A stretch of 64,000 nt of DNA from Capra hircus (taxonomy: Eukaryota; Chordata; Mammalia; Artiodactyla; Bovidae), in assembly GCF_001704415.2 (NCBI RefSeq), contig NC_030820.1, positions 45,118,036 through 45,182,035 on the forward strand, written 5' to 3'. The translations under genes and the position numbers were made by a program. This document shows, piece by piece, positions 45,641-57,325 of this stretch. Numbering within the stretch: position 1 is the stretch's first letter; every line of letters begins with the position of its first letter. Below the pieces are notes generated by a model. That model did no database searches. It was not told the origin of the DNA and was given only the letters and a program-made list of their open reading frames with translations.

Positions 45641-45794
45641 ACCCCTAATTTATACTCAGAGTGCAGTATACTCGGAGTGTAGTTATTACAGTCTCAACTT
45701 CCTGGCCACCAGTGCCGCAGGATGAAAGATACATGCCTAGCTCAGGAGTCTAAAGCTCTTTACATAAGCAGGGAGAAGTCTCTGTTCATTTTTA
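45641..45794. other. Unique sequence
   Basis: Short interval with nothing recognisable. It includes two near-identical words (CTCAGAGTGCAGTATA and CTCGGAGTGTAGTTAT). Confidence 0.4.
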
Positions 45795-46985
45795 TTTGTT
45801 TTTAGATAGATTTTCAGAACAGTTTTAGATTGACACAAACACTGAGGAAATGGGCTGAGTTCCCCTAAACTCACCCTCCACTCCCCACAACTTTGGCGTC
45901 GTGTGTTAATGCCGCACCTTTGCCGCAAGCACGGAACCGATATTGCTGTACTTTATTATTTAGATGCCCTGAGCTTTTCTCCAACGTTCTTCTCACCCTA
46001 GGAGCCATCCTGAGTCTCATTAGCTGTGATCATTTCTCTGACTTTCTGTAATTTCAATGACCTTCCCGATTTTGAGAGGTGCTGACCAGGCATTTTGTAG
46101 AAGGTCCCTTTGTTGGAAATTGCCTAATTGGCTTTTGTTTGTTTATTTTGTTTTGTGCTGGGCGGGGGGTGGGGGAAGAACACAGAGGAGAAGTTCTGTT
46201 TCCCTCACACTGTCAGTGCAATCTGGCCCTGCCAATGCAGACCTGGACCACCCAGTGGGCAGCTGGAGTCCAGGGTCTCCACAGAGAGGACTCTGCCCTG
46301 CCCCCTGCTTCACCTGCTCTTTGCAAGGAAGTCACTCTGCAAGGCCACACTGCAGGAGGGAGGAGGAGAGTACCTACACGTGTCACTTGGATTCGATTCC
46401 ATCAGAAACTGAAGCTCTTATCCTCCATCAAATTATTTATTTAAACATTCATATCAGTTTAGATTCATGGGGATTACTTCGCACTTTGGGTTGTAAACCA
46501 GTACTGCTTTAGTCATCTCGGTGCCTAACTATTCCAGCTTTGGCCACCCGGAGCTCTTTGGGTTGGCTCCTTATCTTGACATACTCCATGGCTGTGTGTG
46601 TGTGTGTGGCATGTGTGTGTGTGTTGGGGGGTGTACGTGTGTGATGTGTGTGGGGGGGTGTGCATGTGTGTGGCATGCATGTGGCAGTGTGTGCATGTAT
46701 GCAGGTGTGGGGGGTGTGCATGTATATGGGGTGTGTGTGTGTGTATGTCTCAGGTGTGTGTGTGTTCAGCACTTCCTTACTTTCAGTCACAGTATGTTCC
46801 AGGGGCAGTCTGTACATTTCTTGCTTGGATCCTAGGACCAGCTGTTTCTCAAAGCCTTAATTACTTTTTTAAAATTGGGGAGCAGTATTAGAAACCAAGA
46901 TTTGGGTACTGAGTGTGCTTGTTTAGACTGGGGTGACTTTCCTTCTATCTGACAAAGCAAGGATTTACATGGATTTATTAATTAT
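45795..46985 (-). mobile_element. Old L1 3' UTR, antisense, hosting a TG array
   Basis: Reverse L1 3'-UTR blocks in order: CAGAACAGTTTTAGATTGAC, TTGAGAGGTGCTGACCAGGC, ATTTTGTAGAAGGTCCCTTT, TATTCCAGCTTTGGCCACC (46530), GGAGCTCTTTGGGTTGGCTC, ACATACTCCATGG, then the TG array, AGCACTTCCTTACTTTCAGT (46768), and AGTATTAGAAACCAAGATTT (46886). About 1 kb is colinear. The 151- and 121-codon frames inside (46057-46512, 46079-46444) are chance frames in a non-coding L1 segment. Confidence 0.88.
46593..46766. repeat. (TG)n / TGTGTGGGG compound microsatellite within L1
   Basis: TGTGTGTGTGTGTGGCATGT, GGGGGGTGTACGTGTGTGAT and similar. About 170 bp, mixing TG dinucleotides with G-runs and GCATG interruptions. 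It lies where relatives of this L1 have a short low-complexity run. Confidence 0.93.
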
Positions 46986-47285
46986 TGAATAAGTGATAAA
47001 CACAGACTAAGTCTGAAAACGGATTTTTTCATATGTTTTGTTCACTTTCATAGTTGTCCACTGAGGCAGGCAAATATGATGCCAGCTGCTCTGTGGTGAT
47101 AGAAACTGAAATGTGTCTAGGTGATAGTCAAGAGAAAGAAACAAAACTGGAGGACTTGACTATTGGTTATCAAGATGTATTCTACAACTACAATAAAAAA
47201 GGCACTATATTATTTTCTCTAAGACAGCTAGAGTAACTGAAGGAATTGAATAAGGAATCCATGAACTCCTAAGTTTACAGTCTGC
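46986..47285. other. Unique sequence
   Basis: About 300 bp, no recognised feature. A 60-codon frame at 47054-47236 has no domain. Confidence 0.5.
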
Positions 47286-47515
47286 AAAGAGTTCACTCAT
47301 TGGAAAAGACTCTGATGCTGGGAGGGATTGGGGGCAGGAGGAGAAGGGGACAACAGAGGATGAGATGGCTAGATGGTATCACCAACTCGACTGAACTGAG
47401 TCTGAGTGAACTCCAGGAGTTGGTGATGGACAGGGAGGCCTGGCGTGCTGCTATTCATGGGGTCACCAAGAGTCGGACACGACCGAGTGACTGAACTGAA
47501 CTGAACTGAACTGAT
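47286..47515 (+). pseudogene. BovB 3' end fragment
   Basis: From AGTTCACTCATTGGAAAAGA through GGGAGGGATTGGGGGCAGGA to the tail GACTGAACTGAACTGAACTG. Only the last ~230 bp are present. Confidence 0.95.
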
Positions 47516-47568
47516 GTATACCAAAGTTTACAGTGCAGTGTAGTGGGGGAAAATGACCTTTTCAATAA

Positions 47569-47828
47569 ATGCTGCTGCTACTGCTGTTAAGTTGCTTCAG
47601 TCGTGTCCGGCTCTGTGCGACCCCATAGACAGCAACCCACCTGGCTCCGCCGTCCCTGGGATTCTCCAGGAAGAACACTGGAGTGGGTCGCCATTTCCTT
47701 CTCCAATGCATGAAAGTGAAAAGTGAAAATGAAGTCGTTCAGTTGTGTCCGACTCTTTGTGACCCCATGAACTGCAGCCTACCATGCTCCTCTATCCATG
47801 GGATTTTCCAGGCAAGAGTACTGAAGTA
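47569..47828 (-). mobile_element. Bov-A2 SINE
   Basis: Two reversed Bov-A units (TTGCTTCAGTCGTGTCCGGC at 47592; CGTTCAGTTGTGTCCGACTC at 47735) joined by ATGCATGAAAGTGAAAAGTG. It starts with a TGCTGCTACTGCTGTTAAGT tail typical of the subfamily. Confidence 0.93.
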
Positions 47829-47867
47829 ATCAGACCAATTGAAAGTCCATATATACAAATGTATATA

Positions 47868-48016
47868 TGGATGAGATGGTTGGATGGCATCACCAACTCA
47901 ATGGACACAAGTTTGAGAAAGCTCTGGGAGTTGGTGATGGACAGGGAAGCCTGGTGTACTGCAGTCCATGGGGTCACAAAGAGTCGGACATGACTGAGCG
48001 CCTGAACTGAACTGAT
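47868..48016 (+). pseudogene. BovB 3' end fragment with palindromic 5' junction
   Basis: About 148 bp from ATGGATGAGATGGTTGGATG to the tail CTGAACTGAACTGAT. Its 5' edge coincides with an 11-bp perfect inverted repeat (47847-47857 / 47860-47870). Confidence 0.93.
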
Positions 48017-48109
48017 ATATAAATGCAATTTCACATCATATAATTAAACACCTAAAAGGGGATAATACATGAGTGGCCTTGGATTAGATAAACTTTTTAA
48101 AATAGCAAA
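48017..48109. other. Unique sequence
   Basis: Short AT-rich interval. Confidence 0.4.
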
Positions 48110-48862
48110 CATAAATGACTCCACATACCAGAAAAATTCAGCTTTCTTAATTCTAAACCTCAGGCCTATCAAAAGACACCATTAAGAGAGTATGATAGTG
48201 ATCCACAAACAGGGATAAAATATTTGCAAAACTTGACAAATGATTCATATCCAGAACATCTAAGGGAATTTCACAAATCAGAAAAAGATAAAGAAAATTC
48301 ACACAAATTCACCAAGTAAGGAAAAATACAGACTCTTTTAAGAAAATAATTACCCAATAGCCAAGAAAAAAAATCTGAAACATCCCGAACATAATTTATC
48401 ATCATTATAATGAAAATTAAAATGGCAAAGACAGAACTCCCTACGTCCACCAGGACTGAAAGGTCTGCAGCACTGCAGGCTGGTGAGACACTGCCAGAGG
48501 GCTCCTGGGAAAGCACCCGAAAAAATGCACCTGGCGGCACTTGTCTCCCAGTGTTCCCACCCTACACGCGTGCCCTGAGAGATGAGCACACGTGTCAGCA
48601 AAGGGCACATATGTGCCTTCCATGGCAGCTATATTAATGAATCAACACCCAAAAAACACAAATGTCTTCAGGAACATAAAGGGTAAATAATCTGTGATAT
48701 AGTCTGCAACCAAACACAACATAGCAATGAGGAAATGAACTCTTGGAACACACGACAACTAAATGAAGCTCACACATTTGATGCTGAGTGGCAGACGTTA
48801 GAGGCAAAAGAGTGCAAAGAGTGTCATACGATAGGGAAACAGGCAGTGTGTGAGCAAGGCCC
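48110..48862 (+). mobile_element. Decayed L1 (ORF2 end / 3' region), sense
   Basis: TCAAAAGACACCATTAAGAG, ATAAAATATTTGCAAAACTT, GACAAATGATTCATATCCAG, AAAATTAAAATGGC, AACACAAATGTCTTCAGGAA (from ...CCCAAATGTCCATCAA), ACTAAATGAAGCTCACACAT and TTTGATGCTGAGTGGCAGAC follow the L1 order. Very diverged, with insertions. Confidence 0.7.
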
Positions 48863-51800
48863 AGGTGTAGTTCTTCAGGAGGCACTGTGCATTAAGAGCT
48901 ATGCACCATATCTTTATTCTGGGCTGAGTCCCTGGGAGTCAGAGCAGACAGTGACAGTGAACAAAGGAAGGGCTTCTCTCATCACAACCCCAGGGATACT
49001 GGGCAGTCTGTGCTCCTTGTCCTCAGACTGTGAGCTCTGAAGTTTGAGGTCTCCTACATCCTGAAGTGGGAAAGAACTCCCAAACCTCAGATGACACATG
49101 AGGCGATCCACTGAACCTGAAGGTCTGACAGCTGAGGAGTCCTCTGAGGCCTCTGTGTGTGCATGTGTGTGTGTGTGGAGGGGGTGCCTATGCTCGAATC
49201 CCATTTACTAAAATTATTTGGCAATTTCGGTGGAAGGACAAAGTACATGCCACTGGACACACTGGCCATGAGTCCACAGGTGGTGACTGTGGGTGTGGAT
49301 GCGTGTGTTTTCCTCATCCCCTGCCCCTCATGTTAGTACCAAATTGCAAAGCTTCCTCTGTACATGACAAACTGTTATTCATAGACAAGGCATCTATTTT
49401 CCCAATAAGATAAAAAAATACAATCCACAGGTTCAAAAATTCTCAAATACTACAAACATACAAATTAAATTGAAAACATCTATGTTTAGTCCTCAGGATG
49501 ACAGGACTCTTTCCTTTCTTGCTGATCACACTTCAGAGTGTCGTAAAGCTATAAACACCCACGTTGGCAGGAAGGAGTTACTTCAGCCATCGGAAACTGC
49601 CCTGTGACTGTGAGCCTCGGCCTCATGGCCTCATGGTGGGCCAGGAAGCAGTGTGTGAACTCACGGAGTCCCTGGGGGCCTCACGTAGCAGCTTCCACTC
49701 CCAGTACCACTGCCAACGGACACTTTCAGCAGCCACAGTCTGGCCTGGTCCCTGAGCAGGGACCCACATTACGGGATAAAGGCCTGATGGACCCCCAAGG
49801 CAGGTGACCCAGACCAGCGCCTGCCCCGGGGGAGGGGACGCTGCAGATGGCGGTGGTGGAGCATACAGATGTAAAAGACAAAGCCGGTTAAACTGGAGGT
49901 GGGAATTACCACTTATATTTGGCCATTAATATGTCTCCTATCTTTTAAAAATAACTGTGACTTTCACCTCCTTGGAGAGCCAGGAACAAGACAGAGTGGC
50001 TATGGTGTGGGGCAAGCAAGGATCGTGGCAATGCAGGGGGGTGGACCCCCGCTGTCTCTTCCGACGTTCTGCCCTTTTGCCTTCAGACCTCATGGCTCCC
50101 CTGCAAGCTGTCGGCTCCAATCTTCTCACCAGCACCTGCACCCCCGCCTGAGGGACTTCTCTGGCTGAAAGGAATCCTCGGCCTGCCAAGACCGTTCCAA
50201 AGACTCAGAGCCCCAAGAAGCAGCCCCAGCAAATGACAGATGGGAGTTAATAGAAAACTACTTCCTCGCTAACCCTGTGCAAAGTCAGGGGAGTGGCTGC
50301 CTCTGTGTACAACCTTCATGAAGGGCATGAGGGCCCCCTGGGACTCTGGACATGACCTGTGTCGTGACCTGGATGTGGACACCTGAGTTTATAGGTAGGA
50401 CCAACCCACCCAGCTCCACGGTTAAGATTTTTCATACTTCACTGCAGGTATGTGCAAATGATAAATCTAAATTTTAAAATAAAGATAGGATTCCCATTCA
50501 TGACAATTGACTAAATAGATTACCATCCCAAGGAATCTATTACTGGGTTTACTTTCATGAAACCCCACGGAAATAAATGTACAGAAAATACACAGACATC
50601 TTTATAATTCCAAACAGAACAGGAGTGGGAAAAGACTTCTGCCAGGCCCACGTGGCAGGACATGGGTGAGATGACATGGAAGAGGAGGGGCACAGCTCAG
50701 AATAGACTTGAAGGATCTTCAACAGAGCTGGTTACCAACCACCCAGAAAGGCCTAGGAGAGGTCCACCAGGGATACCAGGAGTCTCACGGGGCAATATGA
50801 GGAGTCTGTCAGTCAACTAAAAGAACTCAAAAACACAAGTATCGTGAAGCTTTACCGACAGATGATGCCTGACATTAACCGCAGATCTGCAGCTGCAGGT
50901 GTTAAATCTTCTCTGAACACAGAGTTCTTAAAGGAACTGCAGTCAGTCCTGATATGTCTTCAGCAGATCTATGGCCTTTGCGTTTCATGGTGTCAGTGGA
51001 ACCATGTCAGTGTTATACCACATGGCATACAGTGGTGGGTGATAACTGTCAGCCAAAATTTTTTTTAGGGTGCATATTTACCTTCTGTGTTTTCCAGAAG
51101 ATACATAGTGCTCAATTTTTCACTAAACATCTGTTTTCATTTTTAGCTCATTGCTGCCCAAATAGATAAATCACTGCAGATTTATGCCACACAATAAATG
51201 GCAATGCTGTTGGATTCAGAATGTCAGCTTACTGCACATACACTAGCTAGGCTTCAACTGTCCACCTAGTCTTAGGTAAGTTAACCCACAGTTTCTGGCC
51301 TCCCCTGCCCGCTGGCGGCCTTTCACAGGCTTCTGAGGGGATCAAGCACTTGGCGTGGCCAGCTGGAGCAGCTGCAGCCCAGACCGTCACTGCAGAATCT
51401 TGCGAATGGGGAGAAGAGAGCACGGCCAGTAATTCTCCAGAGTTAATCGAGAATTAAGAGCAGTATCTTTCTTCATAGCAGAAACTGGAACTACAAAGTA
51501 GAAATCTGCTATACCTATCCTTACTTTAATGAAATTTAAAACTGTATGTTGTTAAAACAATTGTTAAAATAAAATGGAGCAAATTCTAAACCAGGAAAAA
51601 AAAATATCAGGACAATAGTGAGAAGCTAGGATGTATGACTATCTTGTGTGTAAACATATTCATTAGAATTATAGAGGTTGACTCACAAAGAAATTGTGAG
51701 AAGACAGTCCTCTTCAGAATGGAGCTAGTAAGAGACAGTGTGTGTATGTTTGGACTCATAAAACATTTTAATGTTTCTGTATATATGATGTGTGTATTTA

Positions 51801-52464
51801 TCTATTTATTGTCTATTTATCCATCTACAGAGAGTTAAATAGGTGATATAGACAGATAATGTAGATACAGACAAGGATACAGATATGAATATGGACAGAC
51901 ACACTCATGGTCAGGTTGAAGTAATGAGACAAGGATTGACTGTTATCCAGCTATCTGGTGCCAGATTGTGGCATTTCATTGCGCTGACAAGATCACTGGA
52001 AGGAGTTCTGAAGAGAGACTTACTAGACTGTAGTAGGCTTGCCTGAGTACAGACTCTCGTTGTCTGCCATGTAGAATGAGCCTCACTCCAAACTACACCC
52101 ACGCTGTGTTTTATGGAAAAGCACGTTGCTCCTCAAGGCAGAGGAGCCCTGTCTAGTGACAGGCTCATTCCCACTGGACCACAAATAAACACAGGTCCAA
52201 CCCAGATTGTGTTGCTTCTCCCCGATAATGAAGGATAATTCATAGCCCTCCATCTTCTGAGAGAGCTGCTCAGATGGCAGAGAGAGAAACTATATGTAAA
52301 TGAAGGATTCAGCTTGGAAAACAAGGAGTTAAGAGATATTTAATTCCCAGCTTTGCTAATTTCCATATCTCAGAGTTATCTGTTCCTGTTGAGGGAAAGA
52401 AAACAAACCCAGTATCAGAAACTATGTCATCTCAATACCTCATATTTTAAGGTGATAAAGTTAC
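48863..52464. other. 3.6 kb of unique sequence
   Basis: No repeat family recognised beyond a short TG run (49155-49178) and a degenerate GATA/TATC-type low-complexity stretch (51790-51905). GC-richer part at 49560-50420. Frames of 60-101 codons on both strands have no domain. No gene recognised. Confidence 0.45.
51790..51905. repeat. Degenerate TATC/GATA-type low-complexity stretch
   Basis: TATTTATCTATTTATTGTCT and ATTTATCCATCTACAG are followed by GATATAGACAGATAATGTAG and ATACAGACAAGGATACAG, so a TATC-rich half faces a GATA-rich half. This may fold as an imperfect hairpin. It looks like an eroded tetranucleotide array. Confidence 0.55.
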
Positions 52465-53545
52465 CACTGTTGTTGCTGTTCAGTCACCCAGTTGTGTCTG
52501 ACTCTTTGTGACCCCATGAACTGCAGCACACCAGGCTTCCCTGTCCTCCACTATCTCCCTGATTTTGCTCAAACTCATGTCCACTGAGTAATTGATGTTA
52601 CCTAACCATCTAATCCTCTGCCAACCCTTCTCCTCTTGCCCTCAGTCTTTCCCAGCATCACGGACACTCCCAGTGAATTAGCTCTTTGCATCAGGTGGCC
52701 AAATATTGGAGCATGAGATTCGGCATCAGTCCTTCCAATGAATATTCAGGGTTGATCTCCTTTAAGACTGACTGGTTTGATCTCCTTGCAGTCCAAGGGA
52801 CTCCCAAGAGTCTTCTCCAGCACCACAAAGCATCAGTTGTTTGGCACTCAGCCTTCTTTATAATCTAACTCTCACATCCATATATGACTAGATGGACCTT
52901 CCTCATCAAAGGGATGTCTCTGATTTTCAATACACTGTCTAAGTTTATCATGGCTTTTCTTTCAAGGAGCAAGCATTTTTTCATTCCATGACTGCAGTCA
53001 CTATCCACAGTGATTTTGGAGCCCAAGAAAATGAAATCTTCATTGTTTCCACTTTTCCCTCGTATTTTCCATGAAGTGATGGGACCGGCTGCAGTCCATG
53101 GGGTTGCTAAGAGTCGGACATGACTGAGCGACTTCACTTTCATTTTTCACTTTCCACTTTCATGCATTGGAGAAGGAAATGGCAACCCACTCCAGTATTC
53201 TTGCCTGGAGAATCCCGGGGATGGGGGAGCCTGGTGGGCTGCCGTCTATGGGGTCGCACAGAGTCAGAAACGACTGAAGAGACTTAGCAGCAGCAGCAGT
53301 GACAGTTTCAAACTTAGGAATTTATAAATGTGCACAAGACTATCAGCAGCCAAGAGCTTAGTTTTTCCAATGTTGAGTTTTAAGCCAGCTTCTTCACTGT
53401 CCTCTTTTACCCTCATCAAGAGGCTTTTTACTTCCTCTTCCCTTTCTACCATTAGAGTGGTATCATCTGTATATCTGAGATATGAAATATATCCTGGCAA
53501 TCTTGATTCCAGTTTGAGTGATCCATTCTGGCATTTTGCATGCTG
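52465..53545 (-). pseudogene. BovB LINE split by a Bov-A2
   Basis: The C-terminal part and 3' end lie at 52465-53087 (no ACTGA tail visible; starts GTTGCTGTTCAGTCACCCAG). After the Bov-A2 (53088-53296) and ~57 bp of other sequence, the RT part resumes at 53354-53545. There the catalytic box reads YTDD (revcomp of GTATCATCTGTATATC), an A-to-T change in the second position that keeps both aspartates. The frame is broken by many indels. Non-functional. Confidence 0.92.
53088..53296 (+). mobile_element. Bov-A2 SINE nested in BovB
   Basis: CTGCAGTCCATGGGGTTGCT, GGACATGACTGAGCGACTTC, the CATGCATTGGAGAAGGAAAT linker, then the second unit ending GAAGAGACTTAGCAGCAGCA. It inserted right after the GGGACCGG of the BovB, so it is younger. 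Confidence 0.93.
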
Positions 53546-53580
53546 TTAGTTAATAATAACTGTTAATAACAAGGACACTT

Positions 53581-53870
53581 GGATATCCCCGGTGGCTCAG
53601 TGGTAAAGAATCCACCTGTCAATGCGGGAGACACGGGTTTAATCCCTGGTCCAGGAAAATCCCACATACCGCAGAGCAACTAACCCTGTGCACCAAAACT
53701 ACTGAGCCTGTGCTCGAGCCCAGGATCCGCAACAAGAAAAGCGACCACACTGAGATGCCCATGCACTGCAATGAGAGAGTAGCCCCTGTTTGCTGCAACT
53801 AGAGAAGAGCTCATGTGGCAACAAAGACCCAGTACAATCAAACAAATAAATAAGTAAATGTAACAACAAC
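53581..53870 (+). mobile_element. CHR-2-type tRNA SINE with target duplication
   Basis: The tRNA-like head (ATATCCCCGGTGGCTCAGTG, then GGTTTAATCCCTGGTCCAGG) continues into CACAACTACTGAGCC-like, AGAGTAGCCCCTGTTTGCTG and AGAGAAGAGCTCATGTGGCA, then an AAATAAATAAG-type tail. This body is unlike Bov-A and identifies the CHR-2 group of cetartiodactyls. AACAAGGACACTT (53568-53580) and AAAAAGGAAACTT (53871-53883) match at 11 of 13 positions. Confidence 0.92.
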
Positions 53871-53883
53871 AAAAAGGAAACTT

Positions 53884-56449
53884 AAATGCATTTAAAACTT
53901 CTAACTTATTTTGAGGTCAAAACTTAATTTTACCCTCATTTTACCAGCTGTTAAGGGTATGGAATACCACTCCTGTACTGGAAGCGGGTGGAAATGGATC
54001 AACCTTTGGAAGCAACCTAAAGATTTCTGCATCTCTACCTATCTGAACAATGAAAATGATTCCTGATTCCCCCCATCAAAAAAAAAAAAAAACAACTTCC
54101 TTTTCCCCAAAGATCTTATATGCCACACATAATATAATGGTAGGAAAAAGTTAAAGCTCTTCAAAAAGTTATAAGTAATAGGTATTATTGTTATTACAAT
54201 GTAATGAGTCCATTTGTTATTGATATTAATTTGAGACATATCAAAATTAAGTGTCTAAAAATAGCTTAGATAAGCATTCAGATATTGATATTCTGGGACA
54301 TTTTACATTCTTCATTATTAAGGTTTGCAATGGTTATTGGAAATATTCATTTAAGAAAATGTCAAAGTTAATAAAATGTGAACCCAGTAATACTTCTTGG
54401 GTAAAACTGCAACTTAAATAAAAAAGATTGTTCCCTCTTTTAACAAAAGCTAATTATATTGATTTAATGCAGAAAAGTTTCTTCCTCCCAATGTAGAATA
54501 CCAGCCAAATGTATGACAGTATTGACCTGTTACTCAGTGTCATTAAAAATGAATTATCCTAGAATCCTATGGATGTAAACATAAGGTATTATTGACTAAA
54601 ATGACCAAGTAAGAAATATAAGAAAAACCTTAGTCCAGAACTGACATCACTTACCACAACACACAAAAATAAAAATAAATCCTCCATGTTAATTTCAAAC
54701 TTTGATTTGACCAATGACTATTAATTTTAATTTACAGATTTTAGAGCAATCATATACTGGATAGATACGCAGACTATCTGTGCAATATTTCTTCTGCTTT
54801 CAATAGTTACTCACTGAAAAAGTTCTCAAAAAAGGTTGTAATTTCTAACCATATATAGAAATAAGGGGACTTGAATATATTTTTTTTTGCTGACTTTGGT
54901 GACTCCTCATGAGAAGATATTCAGTATATATTCAGTTCCATTACATGCCATATTCAAAATAAAGGACACTCTTTTATTATCTGTATTATAAAATTATGTG
55001 TGGTAAAAAAAAAAGCAAGCAAAAATTCAAGTAAAAGCAAACCAAAAAATGAAACCAGAACAACAGTAAAAGCACATAAAACAAAGATCAGATGTTTACC
55101 AGATTCAGAACTACACAGAGTAACACCACTGGGGATATGAGCAGATATGCCCGGTACGTAAACACAGTGTCCAGGGGAACCTCACGTTCCTACTGCAACC
55201 CAACTGCCTCAGGCTCCAGACGCCAGTCACCAGATCTATAATAACAATAACACCATGGCCGCTGCGGCCAAAGCTATGACTCTCCACAGAAGCAACTCAT
55301 AAAAGGACAAAGCGAGCAGCCACGGGCGGGGAGACGGGCTGTTTTAAAAGATTTGAATAATACTTCTCCAGCTCTTAACATAATTGTACATTGCCATTCA
55401 TGCCACTCTAGCTAAGTAAATGTCACATTTTGTTGGGCTCCTTTTGAAAGCCCAATGGGGCATTTTATCTCCCCTAATGTAGCACGGCTATCATGCCTAT
55501 TCTTCATCACTGTTAACACACACAGGAATTGTGAGTTGTACCAGATCTGGAAGTATTATTACTGAACGAATCATATTAATAACTCCCGATGAAGTTTTCC
55601 CAAATAGCAGAGAATTATATATTTTATAAATAACACCTCCTAAAACTGCACCAGGCCACGTGGATCCAGCCGAATGAAATGTGACAGATAATACATCCAG
55701 AGGAGTGGTCAAGCCTTTAACACTGTAGTTGGTTCAGACACAGAGTAAAAGACTATCCTTGATGAATTTGTCATAAAGTACATATGAAACCTAATTGAAT
55801 TTTTAATAATGGAATGATTTCACCCCAATCATTGTGAATATGTCTTGTATTGCATCTTTCTCTTCAATTCCTTCAGACTACTGTTAACAATATTTTAAAA
55901 CTACTATGTGCATAAGAATAAAAACCATCAAACAAAGAGACTAAGATAACAACATAAGGAGGAAACGGAGACACTAAAAACAAGTCCCGTCTTCAACAGG
56001 AGTCAAACACACAGTCCTGAACTGGTCCTGTGAACACAGCAAGAATGTTTCCAATTTGAGGCTTCAGCAGCCCACGGGTGAATGTTACCAAAATGATCAC
56101 CAGAAGTAAAGACTACAGAATGGAGGCGCTTTGTGAGACCTCCATGTTCTCCTGTCTAACACATTGTGCATTCCACCACTTCACAGGGGAAGAAAAATGT
56201 CTTTAGGGCACGATTAATGTTTTTTTTTTTTTCCAAAGACCGAGAAAGACTATTAAGATGGTGTTAACTACTCTAAAGACTGGAATTCATGAAATGAGAA
56301 AAGGTGCATTTGAGGAATGGAAATTCAAGCCTCCTTTTACCATATGTAATTCAGAGCATTGATTTGGGGCAGATCAATCAGAAAAACATTAGGTTTGGAA
56401 CACAATCATGAATGAAAGGACACCTCTGTTCTTTAGGGAACTAACATAA
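53884..56449. other. 2.6 kb of mostly AT-rich unique sequence
   Basis: A/T runs at 54079-54092 and 54880-54888. One possible conserved block at 55330-55740 is listed separately. No repeat family, open frame or exon recognised otherwise. Confidence 0.45.
55330..55740. promoter_or_regulatory. Candidate conserved non-coding block
   Basis: Repeat-free, with TTAACATAATTGTACATTGC, AGCTAAGTAAATGTCAC, a small hairpin (GGGCTCCTTTTGAAAGCCC near 55435), CAATGGGGCATTTTATC and CGAATCATATTAATAACTCC. Such mixed motif content in otherwise AT-rich intergenic DNA is typical of conserved non-coding elements. Inference only. Confidence 0.25.
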
Positions 56450-56725
56450 TGTGTCAGTCAATATGTGCATAGTCAGCTACAGTAACAAAAATCCCCAAAT
56501 CTCAATGGATTTATGCAACCCAAGTATATGTATGTTCAATATTTGCTCTCCACTGTCAAGCAGAAAAAAAAAAGAAAAAAACATGGAAAATGCTTTCTGG
56601 TTCTAACCTGACCACTTGGAAGTGATGTCTTTTGTATTTGCTCATGTTCTCATTGGTCAAGCAACTCACATGGCAGTCCCCAACCTCAAGGGTGGCAGGT
56701 GTCATGGTAAGACCTGAATTTAAAA
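56450..56725. mobile_element. Unclassified ancient interspersed repeat (probable)
   Basis: CAGTAACAAAAATCCCCAAA with TCTCAATGGATTTATGCAAC and, 200 bp on, TGTTCTCATTGGTCAAGCAA, CTCACATGGCAGTCCCCAAC and AAGGGTGGCAGGTGTCATGG recall a known mammalian interspersed repeat with the order ACAAAAACCCC...TCTCAGTGGC...CATTGGCCAG...TCACATGGCC...AAGGGAGGCTGG. I cannot name the family securely. Confidence 0.42.
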
Positions 56726-56737
56726 AGGAAGAAAAAT

Positions 56738-57325
56738 ATAGGCATAAAATCACTGAAGATGGTGATCTCAGCCATGAAATTAAAAGACACTTACTCCTTG
56801 AAAGGAAAGTTATGACCAACCTAGACAGCATATTCAAAAGCAGAGACATTACTTTGCCAACAAATGTCCGTCTAGTCAAAGCTATGGTTTTTCCAGTAGT
56901 TATGTACGGATATGAAGTTGGACTATAAAGAAAGTTGAGTGCCAAAGAATTGATGTTTTTGAATTGTGGTGTTGGAGAAGACTCTTGAGAGTCCCTTGGA
57001 CTGCAAGGAGATACAACCAGTCCATCCTAAAGGAGATCAGTCCTGGGTGTTCATTGGAAGAACTGATGTTGAAGCTGAAACTCTAACTTTGGCCACCTGA
57101 TGCGAAGAGCTGACTCATTTGAAAAGACCCTGATGCTGGGAAAGATTGAAGGCAGGAGGAGAAGGGGATAACAGAGGATGAGATGGTTGGATGGCATCAC
57201 TGACTCAATGGACATGAGTTTGGGTGGACTCCGGGAGTTGGTGATGGACAGGGAGGCCTGGTGTGCTGCAGTTCATGGGGTCGCAAAGAGTTGGACACGA
57301 CTGTGTGACTGAACTGAACTGAAAC
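56738..57325 (+). pseudogene. BovB 3' fragment (C-terminal region and tail)
   Basis: From ATCACTGAAGATGGTGATCT through MTNLDSIFKSRDITLPTNV (56803 on). An in-frame stop after the ...VMYGYEVGL block (56928) and a missing few bases near 57085 break the frame. It ends with the tail GACTGAACTGAACTGAA. The RT domain is absent. Confidence 0.95.

Noticed and set aside
46057..46512. 151-codon frame with a hydrophobic stretch (LLFVYFVLCWAG)
   Set aside because: It lies wholly in an antisense L1 3' UTR, which is non-coding.
46509..46891. Cys/Val/Gly- or His/Thr-rich frames over the TG array
   Set aside because: Translation of a dinucleotide repeat; no biological signal.
53581..53655. tRNA-like A and B box words (also in every Bov-tA head)
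   Set aside because: They belong to the tRNA-derived heads of SINEs; there is no foldable intact tRNA cloverleaf or anticodon arm.
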